From Alphaproteobacteria bacterium (GTDB lineage Bacteria > Pseudomonadota > Alphaproteobacteria > Micavibrionales > UBA1664), in NCBI GenBank assembly GCA_030427215.1, contig JAUHXB010000111.1:1-5150 (forward strand): 5,150 bases of DNA, given 5' to 3'. The notes below the pieces were generated by a model. That model was not told the origin of the DNA. It saw only the letters and a list, made by a program, of their open reading frames with translations, and did no database searches. Of this stretch, positions 1 through 4,877 are shown piece after piece (the stretch's first letter is position 1; the number at the start of each line of letters is the position of its first letter). The position numbers were made by a program, and so were the translations under genes.

Positions 1-1
1 A

Positions 2-685
2 ACGGCAATGACAAAATCATCTGGCGGTATGGTGCCCGTAATGAATTTGGAACACACCGCGATAGAGGTCGCATTACAAGATTATTACGCCGGTGATTGG
101 ATCGACAAATTGGATGAAATTAAAATTAATCATGATGAGCGTCAGGTCATTGCATCGGCTGGTGCTTATGCATTGGGTCGTAAAACGGACGAGATGATTA
201 TCAACGCTTTGGCCGCAGGAACAAACCGTGTGACAGACAGTGGTTCGACAACAGGTATGACAAAATCAAAATTGTTAGAGGCGTATGAATTATTAGGCAC
301 AAACGAAGTGCCAGATGATGGTCAACGTTTCTGTGTCGTTGGTGTTAAACAGTGGTCAGAATTATTACAGATCGAGGAATTTAGCTCCGCCGATTATGTT
401 GGTAACGAAGATTTGCCTTGGCAGGGATCGCAAGCCAAAAAATTCCTTGGTACAACATTCATGGTGCATAACGGATTGCCGATTGATGGTAATGGCGTGC
501 GGTCTTGTTTCTGGTTTCATAAAACGGCGATTGGTCATGCGGTGGCTGCGGATGTTGAAACGGATATCACATGGCATGGTGATCGTGCAGCACATTTTGT
601 GAATAACATGATGTCCCAAGGCGCAGGTCTTATTGATGCTGATGGGGTTGTTGAAATTACATGCGACGAAACACCAAGCGCATAA
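2..685 (+). CDS. Phage major capsid protein, 5'-truncated by the window edge
   Basis: This is the C-terminal part of a phage major capsid (coat) protein, which self-assembles into the icosahedral head. The frame is open to the window edge (codons for T and A precede the first ATG at 8) and no ribosome binding site precedes that ATG, so the real start lies upstream. Recognition rests on likeness to capsid proteins of alphaproteobacterial siphovirus-like prophages (Pfam family Phage_capsid_2, from memory). Supporting segments, counted from the ATG at 8, are IEVALQDYYAGDWIDKLDE near residues 19-37, DERQVIASAGAYALGRKTDE near 43-62, PDDGQRFCVVGVKQW near 102-116, and the C-terminal DITWHGDRAAHFVNNMMSQG near 187-206. 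No signal peptide or membrane segment is present. The stop is TAA at 683-685. Base composition is more balanced than in the accessory genes downstream. Family assignment is fairly secure; the exact Pfam name is from memory. Confidence 0.88.
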   Translation, partial: TAMTKSSGGMVPVMNLEHTAIEVALQDYYAGDWIDKLDEIKINHDERQVIASAGAYALGRKTDEMIINALAAGTNRVTDSGSTTGMTKSKLLEAYELLGTNEVPDDGQRFCVVGVKQWSELLQIEEFSSADYVGNEDLPWQGSQAKKFLGTTFMVHNGLPIDGNGVRSCFWFHKTAIGHAVAADVETDITWHGDRAAHFVNNMMSQGAGLIDADGVVEITCDETPSA

Positions 686-725
686 AACATCGATAATTTC
701 ATTTGGATCATCGTTACTCGTTGCT

Positions 726-744
726 CGTGTATTATTCATACACG
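726..744. repeat. Perfect 7-bp inverted repeat, 5-nt loop
   Basis: CGTGTAT at 726-732 pairs perfectly with ATACACG at 738-744 around the loop TATTC. No T-run follows, so this is not an intrinsic terminator. It could be an operator, an RNA processing hairpin or the core of a dispersed repeat. Confidence 0.55.
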
Positions 745-831
745 TCGCGCCTTGTGCCTTGTCCAAACAAAATTCTCTTCGTTTTTTAAAACACCATTAA
801 CAGTCATTGCGATTTTATTGCAATGCCAGTT

Positions 832-845
832 TTTAAAATTTTAAA
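832..845. repeat. 14-bp all-AT perfect palindrome
   Basis: TTTAAAATTTTAAA reads the same on both strands and lies just before the Shine-Dalgarno sequence of the 863 gene. A palindrome this AT-rich may be chance; its position could also allow regulator binding or easy strand opening. Confidence 0.35.
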
Positions 846-862
846 TAAAAGGAACTTTCAAA

Positions 863-1105
863 ATGGCTTTTAAACCAAATGACTTAAGCGTACTTGCTTA
901 CGCTAATAACTTTACCCTGTGGCATTACACGACTGAAGACGCCGCAGTGACAGGATCAGATTATTTCAACACCGCATCCGATATGGTGCGTGTGAATGAT
1001 TTGATTATAACCTCTTTGGATACGGATGGCACGCCCTCCACGGTCTTTTACATCGTGACCGATAACACGAACGGAGTGGTCAGCGTTTCTGCCTTCACGG
1101 CATAA
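863..1105 (+). CDS. Small conserved phage protein next to capsid (80 aa), function unknown
   Basis: An 80-residue soluble protein beginning MAFKPNDLSVLAYANNFTLW. It resembles a small protein encoded directly after the capsid gene in alphaproteobacterial prophages of this type; shared features as I remember them are LAYAN-F-LWHY near residues 11-22, a DYF motif near 33-35, a VNDLI-type strand and a DTDGTP turn near 53-58. Its composition (many T, V, D, short hydrophobic strands) suggests a small beta-rich fold. There is no signal peptide or membrane segment. The start is supported by AAAGGA at 848-853, nine bases upstream of the ATG. Its place after the capsid gene would suit a head decoration or completion protein, but that is inference. 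TAA ends the gene at 1103-1105 and AT-rich accessory DNA follows at once. Confidence 0.8.
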   Translation: MAFKPNDLSVLAYANNFTLWHYTTEDAAVTGSDYFNTASDMVRVNDLIITSLDTDGTPSTVFYIVTDNTNGVVSVSAFTA

Positions 1106-1142
1106 TCTCCCTTCTACATAAAAGAAACGTAAATCTGTATCC

Positions 1143-1181
1143 ATGCCCCTGCCTTTATGGCGGGGGCATTCCATGATTTTT
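1143..1181 (+). terminator. GC-rich hairpin with displaced T-tract (weak terminator or attenuator)
   Basis: ATGCCCCTGCC at 1143-1153 pairs with GGCGGGGGCAT at 1159-1169, giving an 11-bp stem with one U-G wobble and the loop TTTAT. The T-run (1177-1181) starts seven bases after the stem, which is further than usual for an intrinsic terminator. It would separate the capsid-side transcription unit from the accessory gene at 1194, or act as a partial terminator or processing site. The stem ends 24 bases before that gene's start codon. Confidence 0.55.
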
Positions 1182-1193
1182 AAGAGGTGTGAA

Positions 1194-1763
1194 ATGACAA
1201 AACGACAAGATTTATACAGTATTTTTTATAAACCCATTGGTCAAAATTTAGATAATGATCCAAATGATATTATAAATACAAAAATAAAATTAGAACAACT
1301 AGGCTATCTTAAAGACGACATCAAAAACGGCTATATCACAAGGGAATTAAATGATGGAATTCATAAATTTCAAAAAGATAAAGGCCTGAAAAATGATGGT
1401 GTTATTAAACCAGGTGGCCCAACCGAGGCAACATTATTCAGTGATTTATTCGGTATAAATAAACAAACCCCTGATGAGGACCATGATCGTATAGCCGGCG
1501 TTCCTCTAATTATAAAAGCATTGCCGCACGTAGCCCGTTCTGGAAAGAAAGCATGGGATGCATGGCAAACTTGGCAAAAAATTTCACCTCAACAAAGACA
1601 AGATGAGATTGATGAGTTATATGATCAATATTACAGAGATTATGAAACTGAAGTGAGACATTGTAATAAAGTAACTAAAGAGCAGGGCAAAGAAGCAGGA
1701 CAAAGATGTTTTGCTGAGGCGGCTAATAAATTAGCCGACTGTCAAAAAGAAATTAAAAGATAA
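1194..1763 (+). CDS. Peptidoglycan-binding-domain-like protein with Cys-containing C-terminal helix
   Basis: A 189-residue protein. Residues about 20-82 look like a PG_binding_1-type three-helix domain: INTKIKLEQLGYL (27-39), a TRELNDGIHKFQKDKGLKNDG stretch (49-69), then the typical turn IKPGGPTEATL (71-81). Such domains bind peptidoglycan, usually as part of cell-wall hydrolases, but no catalytic domain is visible. Residues 100-125 are a basic, moderately hydrophobic linker. Residues 130-189 are charged and helical, with cysteines at 157, 172 and 183 (C-x14-C-x10-C). There is no signal peptide, so wall access would need lysis, virion packaging or another export route. The start at 1194 is chosen over the in-frame ATG at 1143 because AAGAGG (1182-1187) is well spaced and 1143 lies inside the hairpin. 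The gene is markedly AT-rich beside the structural genes, fitting acquired cargo. The stop lies 23 bases before the ATPase start. Domain call likely; role unknown. Confidence 0.72.
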   Translation: MTKRQDLYSIFYKPIGQNLDNDPNDIINTKIKLEQLGYLKDDIKNGYITRELNDGIHKFQKDKGLKNDGVIKPGGPTEATLFSDLFGINKQTPDEDHDRIAGVPLIIKALPHVARSGKKAWDAWQTWQKISPQQRQDEIDELYDQYYRDYETEVRHCNKVTKEQGKEAGQRCFAEAANKLADCQKEIKR

Positions 1764-1780
1764 AAAGAATCTTCTATAAT
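1753..1780 (+). promoter_or_regulatory. Consensus -10 box directly before the ATPase start (leaderless promoter candidate)
   Basis: TATAAT at 1775-1780 is a perfect sigma70-type -10 hexamer ending six bases before the ATG at 1787. TTAAAA at 1753-1758, 16 bases upstream, is a weak -35 (4 of 6). The expected transcription start would fall on or next to the A of the ATG, implying a leaderless mRNA, which fits the absence of any Shine-Dalgarno sequence. The region is very AT-rich, so a chance match is possible. Confidence 0.5.
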
Positions 1781-1786
1781 TAAACT

Positions 1787-2527
1787 ATGGCACTTAACTC
1801 ACCTTTCTTGAAAAAAATAAAAATTCTTTCAGAAAAAATAGAAAACTGGGATGAATTTCCATTATCAATACCGATTTTTTCTCATGCTGATTTTGAATTT
1901 AATTTTGATAGGCCAGTAACAATTATTGTTGGTGATAATGGGTCTGGGAAATCTACATTGTTAGAGGCCATTGCATCACATTGTGGGTTCAGCACATCAG
2001 GTGGCACAAGAAACCATGTTATTTTTGAACAGGAGTCTGAGAGCTTATCAGATTTTCTAAGGCTCTCTTGGTTGCCCAAAATGTCTTCTGGTTTCTTTTT
2101 TCGTGCCGAGACATTTTCATCCTTCGCAAGGGATATAGATTCAATTCAGGCTTATGACGCTTATGGTGGAGAGTCACTGCGGGAACAATCACATGGAGAG
2201 GCATTTTCTCAAATATTTAAGAATAGATTTGGTCGACGCGGTGTTTATATTTTGGATGAACCTGAATCCGCATTATCGCCTCAAAAACAATGTGATTTGA
2301 TACGTCTGATTTATGAACTTGAAAAAACAGGTGATGCTCAATTTATCATTGCAACGCATTCGCCATTAATCATGGCCATTCCAGGGGCGGATTTAAGGAT
2401 GATTAAAGATGGCCAATTTGTATCCTGTGATTTTCATGAGACGGATCATTTCAAGATGTTGAGAGATTTCTACCTATACCCCGATGGATTTATGGAAGGG
2501 TTATTGATGGATGATCGTGATGAATAA
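1787..2527 (+). CDS. COG3910-type AAA family ATPase (ABC-ATPase fold, soluble)
   Basis: A complete 246-residue P-loop ATPase of the ABC/SMC-like class. Walker A is GDNGSGKST (49-57), the signature-like motif is EQSHGEAF (133-140), Walker B with its catalytic glutamate is VYILDEPES (153-161, D157, E158), and the switch histidine is H191 in IIATHSP. The N-terminal WDEFPLSIPIF (21-31) and the C-terminal H-ETDHF-ML-DFYLYP-F (217-235) match what I recall of COG3910 predicted ATPases, which are about this length, so the gene looks intact. There is no membrane segment, transporter partner or nuclease domain. Family members bind and hydrolyse ATP but their cellular role is not established. A stop lies just before the ATG (TAA 1781-1783), so this is the only nearby ATG; it has no Shine-Dalgarno sequence. 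The gene shares a block with the peptidoglycan-binding-like gene upstream and is closed by a strong terminator, consistent with moron cargo. Confidence 0.88.
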   Translation: MALNSPFLKKIKILSEKIENWDEFPLSIPIFSHADFEFNFDRPVTIIVGDNGSGKSTLLEAIASHCGFSTSGGTRNHVIFEQESESLSDFLRLSWLPKMSSGFFFRAETFSSFARDIDSIQAYDAYGGESLREQSHGEAFSQIFKNRFGRRGVYILDEPESALSPQKQCDLIRLIYELEKTGDAQFIIATHSPLIMAIPGADLRMIKDGQFVSCDFHETDHFKMLRDFYLYPDGFMEGLLMDDRDE

Positions 2528-2556
2528 ATAAAACACATCAGAATACAATTTTTAAC

Positions 2557-2579
2557 AACCGCCTTTTGGCGGTTTTTTT
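2557..2579 (+). terminator. Strong rho-independent terminator after the ATPase gene
   Basis: AACCGCC (2557-2563) pairs perfectly with GGCGGTT (2568-2574) around a TTTT loop, and a seven-T run occupies 2573-2579. It lies about 30 bases after the ATPase stop and just before the ribosome binding site of the next structural gene, so it would insulate the accessory block from the tail gene. Confidence 0.88.
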
Positions 2580-2609
2580 GTACTTAATTTAAACAAAGGA
2601 AAAATAAAT

Positions 2610-3179
2610 ATGCCACTCAATGACATCGCATTATGTTCTCGCGCGCTTATACGATTGGGCGCACAACCCATTTCATCATTTACCGATGGATCGGCAGAGG
2701 CGGAAATTTGTAACGCCCTGTATCCGCAGGCTCGGGATGCGCTTCTCTCATCCTATGGATGGAATTTCGCAACAGGGCAAATTGAACTCACGAAACTCAA
2801 CGAAACCGCCATAGGTGAATTAAAAGATGTGTTCGCACTGCCCAACGATTTTTTAAGAGCCTTAAGCGCAGGCAACGGCGCGGTGTCCTATGGTTTAGAT
2901 TACCGCATCATGCGCGGCAAATTATACGCCAATTCTCATAAGGTGATTTTGACTTATATCTTCCGCGCCGATGAATCCGAATTCCCTGAATTTTTTAATA
3001 GTGTTTTGATATCCAGGTTAGCGGCAGAATTTTGCATCCCGTTGACCGAAAACACATCACGATTTGAAACCTTAACACGGTTGGCCGAAACCGAATTTTC
3101 ACGCGCACGGCAATTGGACGCGCAACAAGATCGCCCACAAAAATTACGATCATTTCCGCTGACGGATGTGCGGGGGTAA
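2610..3179 (+). CDS. Tail tubular protein A-like (T7 gp11-like) head-to-tail / tail tube protein
   Basis: A 189-residue soluble protein resembling the tail tubular protein A / gp11 family, which forms the gatekeeper ring joining portal and tail in podovirus-like particles and has relatives in other tailed phages. Family-like segments are ALCSRALIRLGAQPISSFTDG (7-27), the YPQARDALLSSYGWNFAT helix (38-55), LPNDFLRALSAG (77-88), LTYIFRADESEFPEFF (113-128), and the C-terminal helix LAAEFCIPLTENTSRFE (136-152) followed by RARQLDAQQD (164-173). Length is about right for the family. The start is supported by AAAGGA (2595-2600), nine bases upstream. Base composition is closer to the capsid gene than to the accessory genes on either side, marking a return to the phage core. 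The upstream terminator means it needs readthrough or a promoter not identified here. Confidence 0.83.
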   Translation: MPLNDIALCSRALIRLGAQPISSFTDGSAEAEICNALYPQARDALLSSYGWNFATGQIELTKLNETAIGELKDVFALPNDFLRALSAGNGAVSYGLDYRIMRGKLYANSHKVILTYIFRADESEFPEFFNSVLISRLAAEFCIPLTENTSRFETLTRLAETEFSRARQLDAQQDRPQKLRSFPLTDVRG

Positions 3180-3197
3180 AATTATCTAAAATAAATA

Positions 3198-3239
3198 TTG
3201 ACATATCTTGTTTGCTTATGTTAGTTTATCTTTTATAAC
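3198..3239 (+). promoter_or_regulatory. Promoter-like region before the 65-codon gene
   Basis: A perfect -35 hexamer TTGACA lies at 3198-3203, but the -10 at 18-bp spacing (TAGTTT, 3222-3227) is poor. An alternative pair is TTGCTT (3212-3217) and TATAAC (3234-3239) with a 16-bp spacer. Either would transcribe the gene at 3270 with a short leader. A TATAAT at 3249-3254 is too close to the ribosome binding site to be useful. Confidence 0.5.
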
Positions 3240-3269
3240 CTGAAATATTATAATTTAAGGAGATAAGTT

Positions 3270-3467
3270 ATGAGCAAAGATAATACTATATCAGTGGCAA
3301 GAGCCTTTAGTGGCGGACCACTATATAAAGTGCCTAAGCCAGGAGATAATGATTTTATAGGACCCGTACACGACTTTCCTGAAACTCTTTTAATTTATAA
3401 ACCAGAAGGAACACCTAGAGAAGCGCCAAAATGGCCAAAACCAAGAACTCCTTGGGAAAATTTCTAA
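3270..3467 (+). CDS. Small proline-rich hypothetical protein (65 aa)
   Basis: A 65-residue protein I do not recognise. It starts MSKDNTISVARAF and is rich in proline, glycine and lysine, especially residues 45-63 (PEGTPREAPKWPKPRTPWE), which suggests an extended or disordered C-terminal tail. A central stretch near residues 28-43 (DFIGPVHDFPETLLIY) has some hydrophobic character. No signal peptide, membrane segment or cysteine is visible. Translation is well supported by AAGGAG at 3257-3262, seven bases before the ATG, the best Shine-Dalgarno match in the window. It sits between a promoter-like sequence and a terminator, so it looks like a one-gene transcription unit inserted after the tail tubular gene. 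It could be an inhibitor or adaptor peptide of moron type; nothing in the sequence decides this. Confidence 0.68.
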   Translation: MSKDNTISVARAFSGGPLYKVPKPGDNDFIGPVHDFPETLLIYKPEGTPREAPKWPKPRTPWENF

Positions 3468-3483
3468 ATAAAATCAAACTAAA

Positions 3484-3505
3484 CCGCCCATGTGGCGGCT
3501 TTTTT
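3484..3505 (+). terminator. Rho-independent terminator after the 65-codon gene
   Basis: CCGCC (3484-3488) pairs with GGCGG (3494-3498) around CATGT, followed by six T at 3500-3505. It lies 16 bases after the stop codon. The stem has the same CCGCC/GGCGG core as the terminator at 2557-2579. Confidence 0.75.
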
Positions 3506-3514
3506 ATGCTCGCT

Positions 3515-3578
3515 CTCTTCGCGTCTTCGCGACTTATTGTGAATCTTTTTTTACAGGAAGACGCCAAGGCGCGAAGAA
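3515..3578. repeat. Imperfect inverted repeat, hairpin core of repeat copy A
   Basis: The arm at 3515-3535 and the arm at 3558-3578 are reverse complements at 17 of 21 positions by eye, and one of the four mismatches is a U-G wobble. The spacer is 22 bases and T-rich. Both arms carry the CTTCGCG/CGCGAAG motif. As RNA this would form a long hairpin. Confidence 0.65.
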
Positions 3579-3586
3579 GGTTTTAT
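3525..3586 (+). repeat. Dispersed repeat, copy A
   Basis: This copy aligns with 4913-4972 at about 52 of 62 columns by eye, including a two-base gap in the T-run. Shared blocks include TTGTGAATC, TTTTACAGGA, CGAAGA and GGTTTTAT. It resembles CTTCGCGTCTT/ACCACAGAGG-type intergenic sequences scattered in many bacterial chromosomes. Its 3' side continues into ACCACAGAGG sequence (3588-3597) that reads into the next gene. Confidence 0.7.
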
Positions 3587-3604
3587 CACCACAGAGGTCA
3601 TGGA

Positions 3605-3784
3605 GTGCACAGAGATTCCGCAGAATATGCTGCTTATCAATTAGAAGAAAGAGAGAAAGAGATCATAGCCCTTATAAAGAATATGGAGTATATTATAAAA
3701 ACACACCGCATTCCGATGCTTGAAAAAGCTCAGCAAGCGGTCAAAAATGCGCTAAGCGCTCTTGATCGTTGTAAAGGACAGTAA
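3605..3784 (+). CDS. Small helical (coiled-coil-like) hypothetical protein, start uncertain
   Basis: The frame is clearly coding at its 3' end: residues 11-59 from the GTG start form a charged helix with heptad-like spacing (YQLEEREKEIIALIKNMEYI, then MLEKAQQAVKNALSALDR), ending in CKGQ. There is no membrane segment or recognised family. Its stop TAA (3782-3784) overlaps the next gene's ATG, and AAAGGA (3773-3778) inside it serves that gene, so the two are translationally coupled. The start is doubtful. GTG at 3605 has AGAGG (3593-3597) seven bases upstream. In-frame ATGs at 3506 (92 aa) and 3431 (117 aa) are possible, but they would translate repeat copy A, and the 3431 version also the terminator and the end of the previous gene. 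Even the GTG start lies in repeat-like sequence, so the original 5' end may have been lost. A soluble partner for the membrane proteins downstream is a guess. Confidence 0.55.
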   Translation: MHRDSAEYAAYQLEEREKEIIALIKNMEYIIKTHRIPMLEKAQQAVKNALSALDRCKGQ

Positions 3785-4143
3785 TGAAATATAAAAAGAC
3801 AGTTACTCATTTTATTGCCGATTCATTAGGTGTTCTTGTTGGTATCTTATTCTCGGGAGAATATCACATTGATAAAATTACAAATGGAATATTTTTGTAT
3901 GATTTATATTTGCTTTTTATAATATGTGTCTCGGTTGCTATTTTTTATTTTGTACAGAAAATAGCAGCAGAGAAATCCAGATCATATTTAATTGAAACAA
4001 CAATTACCGCATTAATTATTTACGGACTTATTTCATATGATCGTATTTTAAAAATTGAATATGGATTTGATAATTTTTTAATGATTTGTCTTATGCTATC
4101 AAGTGCTGGATTGTCGCGGTATATATATCGAGAGAAAGAATAA
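3784..4143 (+). CDS. Small four-helix membrane protein, unknown function
   Basis: A 119-residue hydrophobic protein that I cannot place in a family. Four probable transmembrane helices lie near residues 9-25 (ADSLGVLVGILF), 36-58 (LYLLFIICVSVAIFYF), 68-85 (ETTITALIIYGLI) and 96-114 (FLMICLMLSSAGL). The N-terminus MKYKKT and the loop near 59-66 (KIAAEKSR) are basic and probably cytoplasmic; the loop near 26-32 is short and acidic/polar. An even helix number with both ends basic would put both termini inside. The start is fixed by a TAATG overlap with the upstream stop and by AAAGGA at 3773-3778. Its own stop overlaps the next start in the same way. Codons are strongly A/T-ending, unlike the structural genes. 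The size and coupling suit a subunit of a membrane complex or a superinfection-exclusion-type protein; this is inference only. Confidence 0.75.
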   Translation: MKYKKTVTHFIADSLGVLVGILFSGEYHIDKITNGIFLYDLYLLFIICVSVAIFYFVQKIAAEKSRSYLIETTITALIIYGLISYDRILKIEYGFDNFLMICLMLSSAGLSRYIYREKE

Positions 4144-4877
4144 TGCCCACAAAACAGGATATAAAAGATGTTGTCTATGTTTTCTTTTGGGAAATGAAGA
4201 TTCTTTTATTTATTTGTTGTTTTATTATTCCGCCATTTATTTTTATCGCGCTTTACACACCTTTTTCAGAGGATCGCTTTGAAACCACGATATTAATATC
4301 CGCTTACTCTTTAAATATAGTGCTGTTCACATTTTTTGCACTAAAAATTTTACAAGCCTATCGCGATAAATTTTTGAAAATTCTAATCGGTAAATTTTGT
4401 TTGGGTTTATTAATTTTTATACCTATTGATATTATTATAAGCAATTTCGACGGAGAACAAGATCGAGCTTTTTATTTTGAATATTTATTAATGATTATAT
4501 TTTTTATACTCAACGTGGGATTTGCTTACGCAATTGATAAATGGATTTACAAATCAAAAACACAGAATGCTTTAAAAGATTTAACCATTACAAAATCAAG
4601 CCATGCTTTTTATGGATTAATATTTTTATTCTTTGCAATAATGTCTGTGTTCTTCATTTTGTATGATGCTGTTATTCAAATAGATAGTGGTTTTTTAATT
4701 TTAGATATTAGATTATCTTACGCAGTTTTACTTGCGACAGTCTTGTTTATTATATGCCATCACCATCGCTATAAACCATATGTTTTGATAATGAGTGGTA
4801 TCACGGGATTAATGTTTGGTAGTGTGATTGTGTCAGATAGTATTATTAACGCTTTTGCCTATTCAATTTTAGCCTAG
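4143..4877 (+). CDS. Polytopic (about 7 TM) membrane protein, unknown function
   Basis: A 244-residue integral membrane protein with no recognised family or catalytic motif. Probable helices lie near residues 17-38, 48-70, 79-100, 111-131, 155-175, 189-206 and 212-240, the last being long enough to be two short helices. Basic loops occur near 74-80 (RDKFLK) and 133-145 (KWIYKSKTQNALK), and a histidine cluster HHHR at 206-209. The start at 4143 is preferred over the in-frame ATG at 4086 because it makes a TAATG overlap with the upstream stop, has a purine-rich GAGAGAAAG just upstream, and removes 19 residues that would overlap the preceding gene. It ends with TAG (4875-4877), and no clear terminator follows. 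Coupling to two upstream genes suggests balanced synthesis of a shared membrane assembly. Codon use is very AT-rich, which points to acquired cargo in the phage late region. Confidence 0.77.
   Translation: MPTKQDIKDVVYVFFWEMKILLFICCFIIPPFIFIALYTPFSEDRFETTILISAYSLNIVLFTFFALKILQAYRDKFLKILIGKFCLGLLIFIPIDIIISNFDGEQDRAFYFEYLLMIIFFILNVGFAYAIDKWIYKSKTQNALKDLTITKSSHAFYGLIFLFFAIMSVFFILYDAVIQIDSGFLILDIRLSYAVLLATVLFIICHHHRYKPYVLIMSGITGLMFGSVIVSDSIINAFAYSILA

Larger units (their letters stand above)
686..862. other. Intergenic spacer with short inverted repeats
   Basis: This 177-bp space between the capsid gene and the next structural gene is long for a packed phage late operon. It holds a 7-bp perfect inverted repeat (726-744), a 6-bp stem (805-810 with 820-825) and an all-AT 14-bp palindrome (832-845). 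The reverse strand of about 690-766 is open and continues an antisense frame into the capsid gene, but shows no ribosome binding site or protein family. No convincing promoter or terminator was found. The centre may be a dispersed intergenic element; that is a guess from its palindromic, non-phage look. Confidence 0.4.

Noticed and set aside
315..602. Forward open frame of 95 codons inside the capsid gene
   Set aside because: It is a shifted frame within a recognised gene, with no start signal and no family likeness.
365..766. Reverse-strand open frame of 133 codons antisense to the capsid gene
   Set aside because: It overlaps a confident capsid gene, lacks a ribosome binding site and has a composition typical of antisense translation. 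Only its part outside the capsid gene is of interest, as possible repeat DNA.
1143..1193. Upstream in-frame start (ATG 1143) for the peptidoglycan-binding-like gene
   Set aside because: The 17 extra codons would translate the 1143-1169 hairpin and no Shine-Dalgarno sequence precedes it. The ATG at 1194 has a well-spaced AAGAGG.
1882..2204. Two reverse-strand open frames inside the ATPase gene
   Set aside because: Both are antisense to a gene with intact Walker A, signature-like and Walker B motifs, and neither has a start signal or protein likeness.
3490..3723. Alternative 77-codon frame over the terminator and repeat copy A
   Set aside because: It translates a terminator and a repeat in a frame that does not continue into the coupled gene, and it overlaps the better-supported helical protein.
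4086..4142. Upstream in-frame start (ATG 4086) for the 7-TM gene
   Set aside because: It would overlap the upstream gene by 58 bases. The ATG at 4143 makes the same TAATG junction as the preceding gene pair and is the simpler reading.
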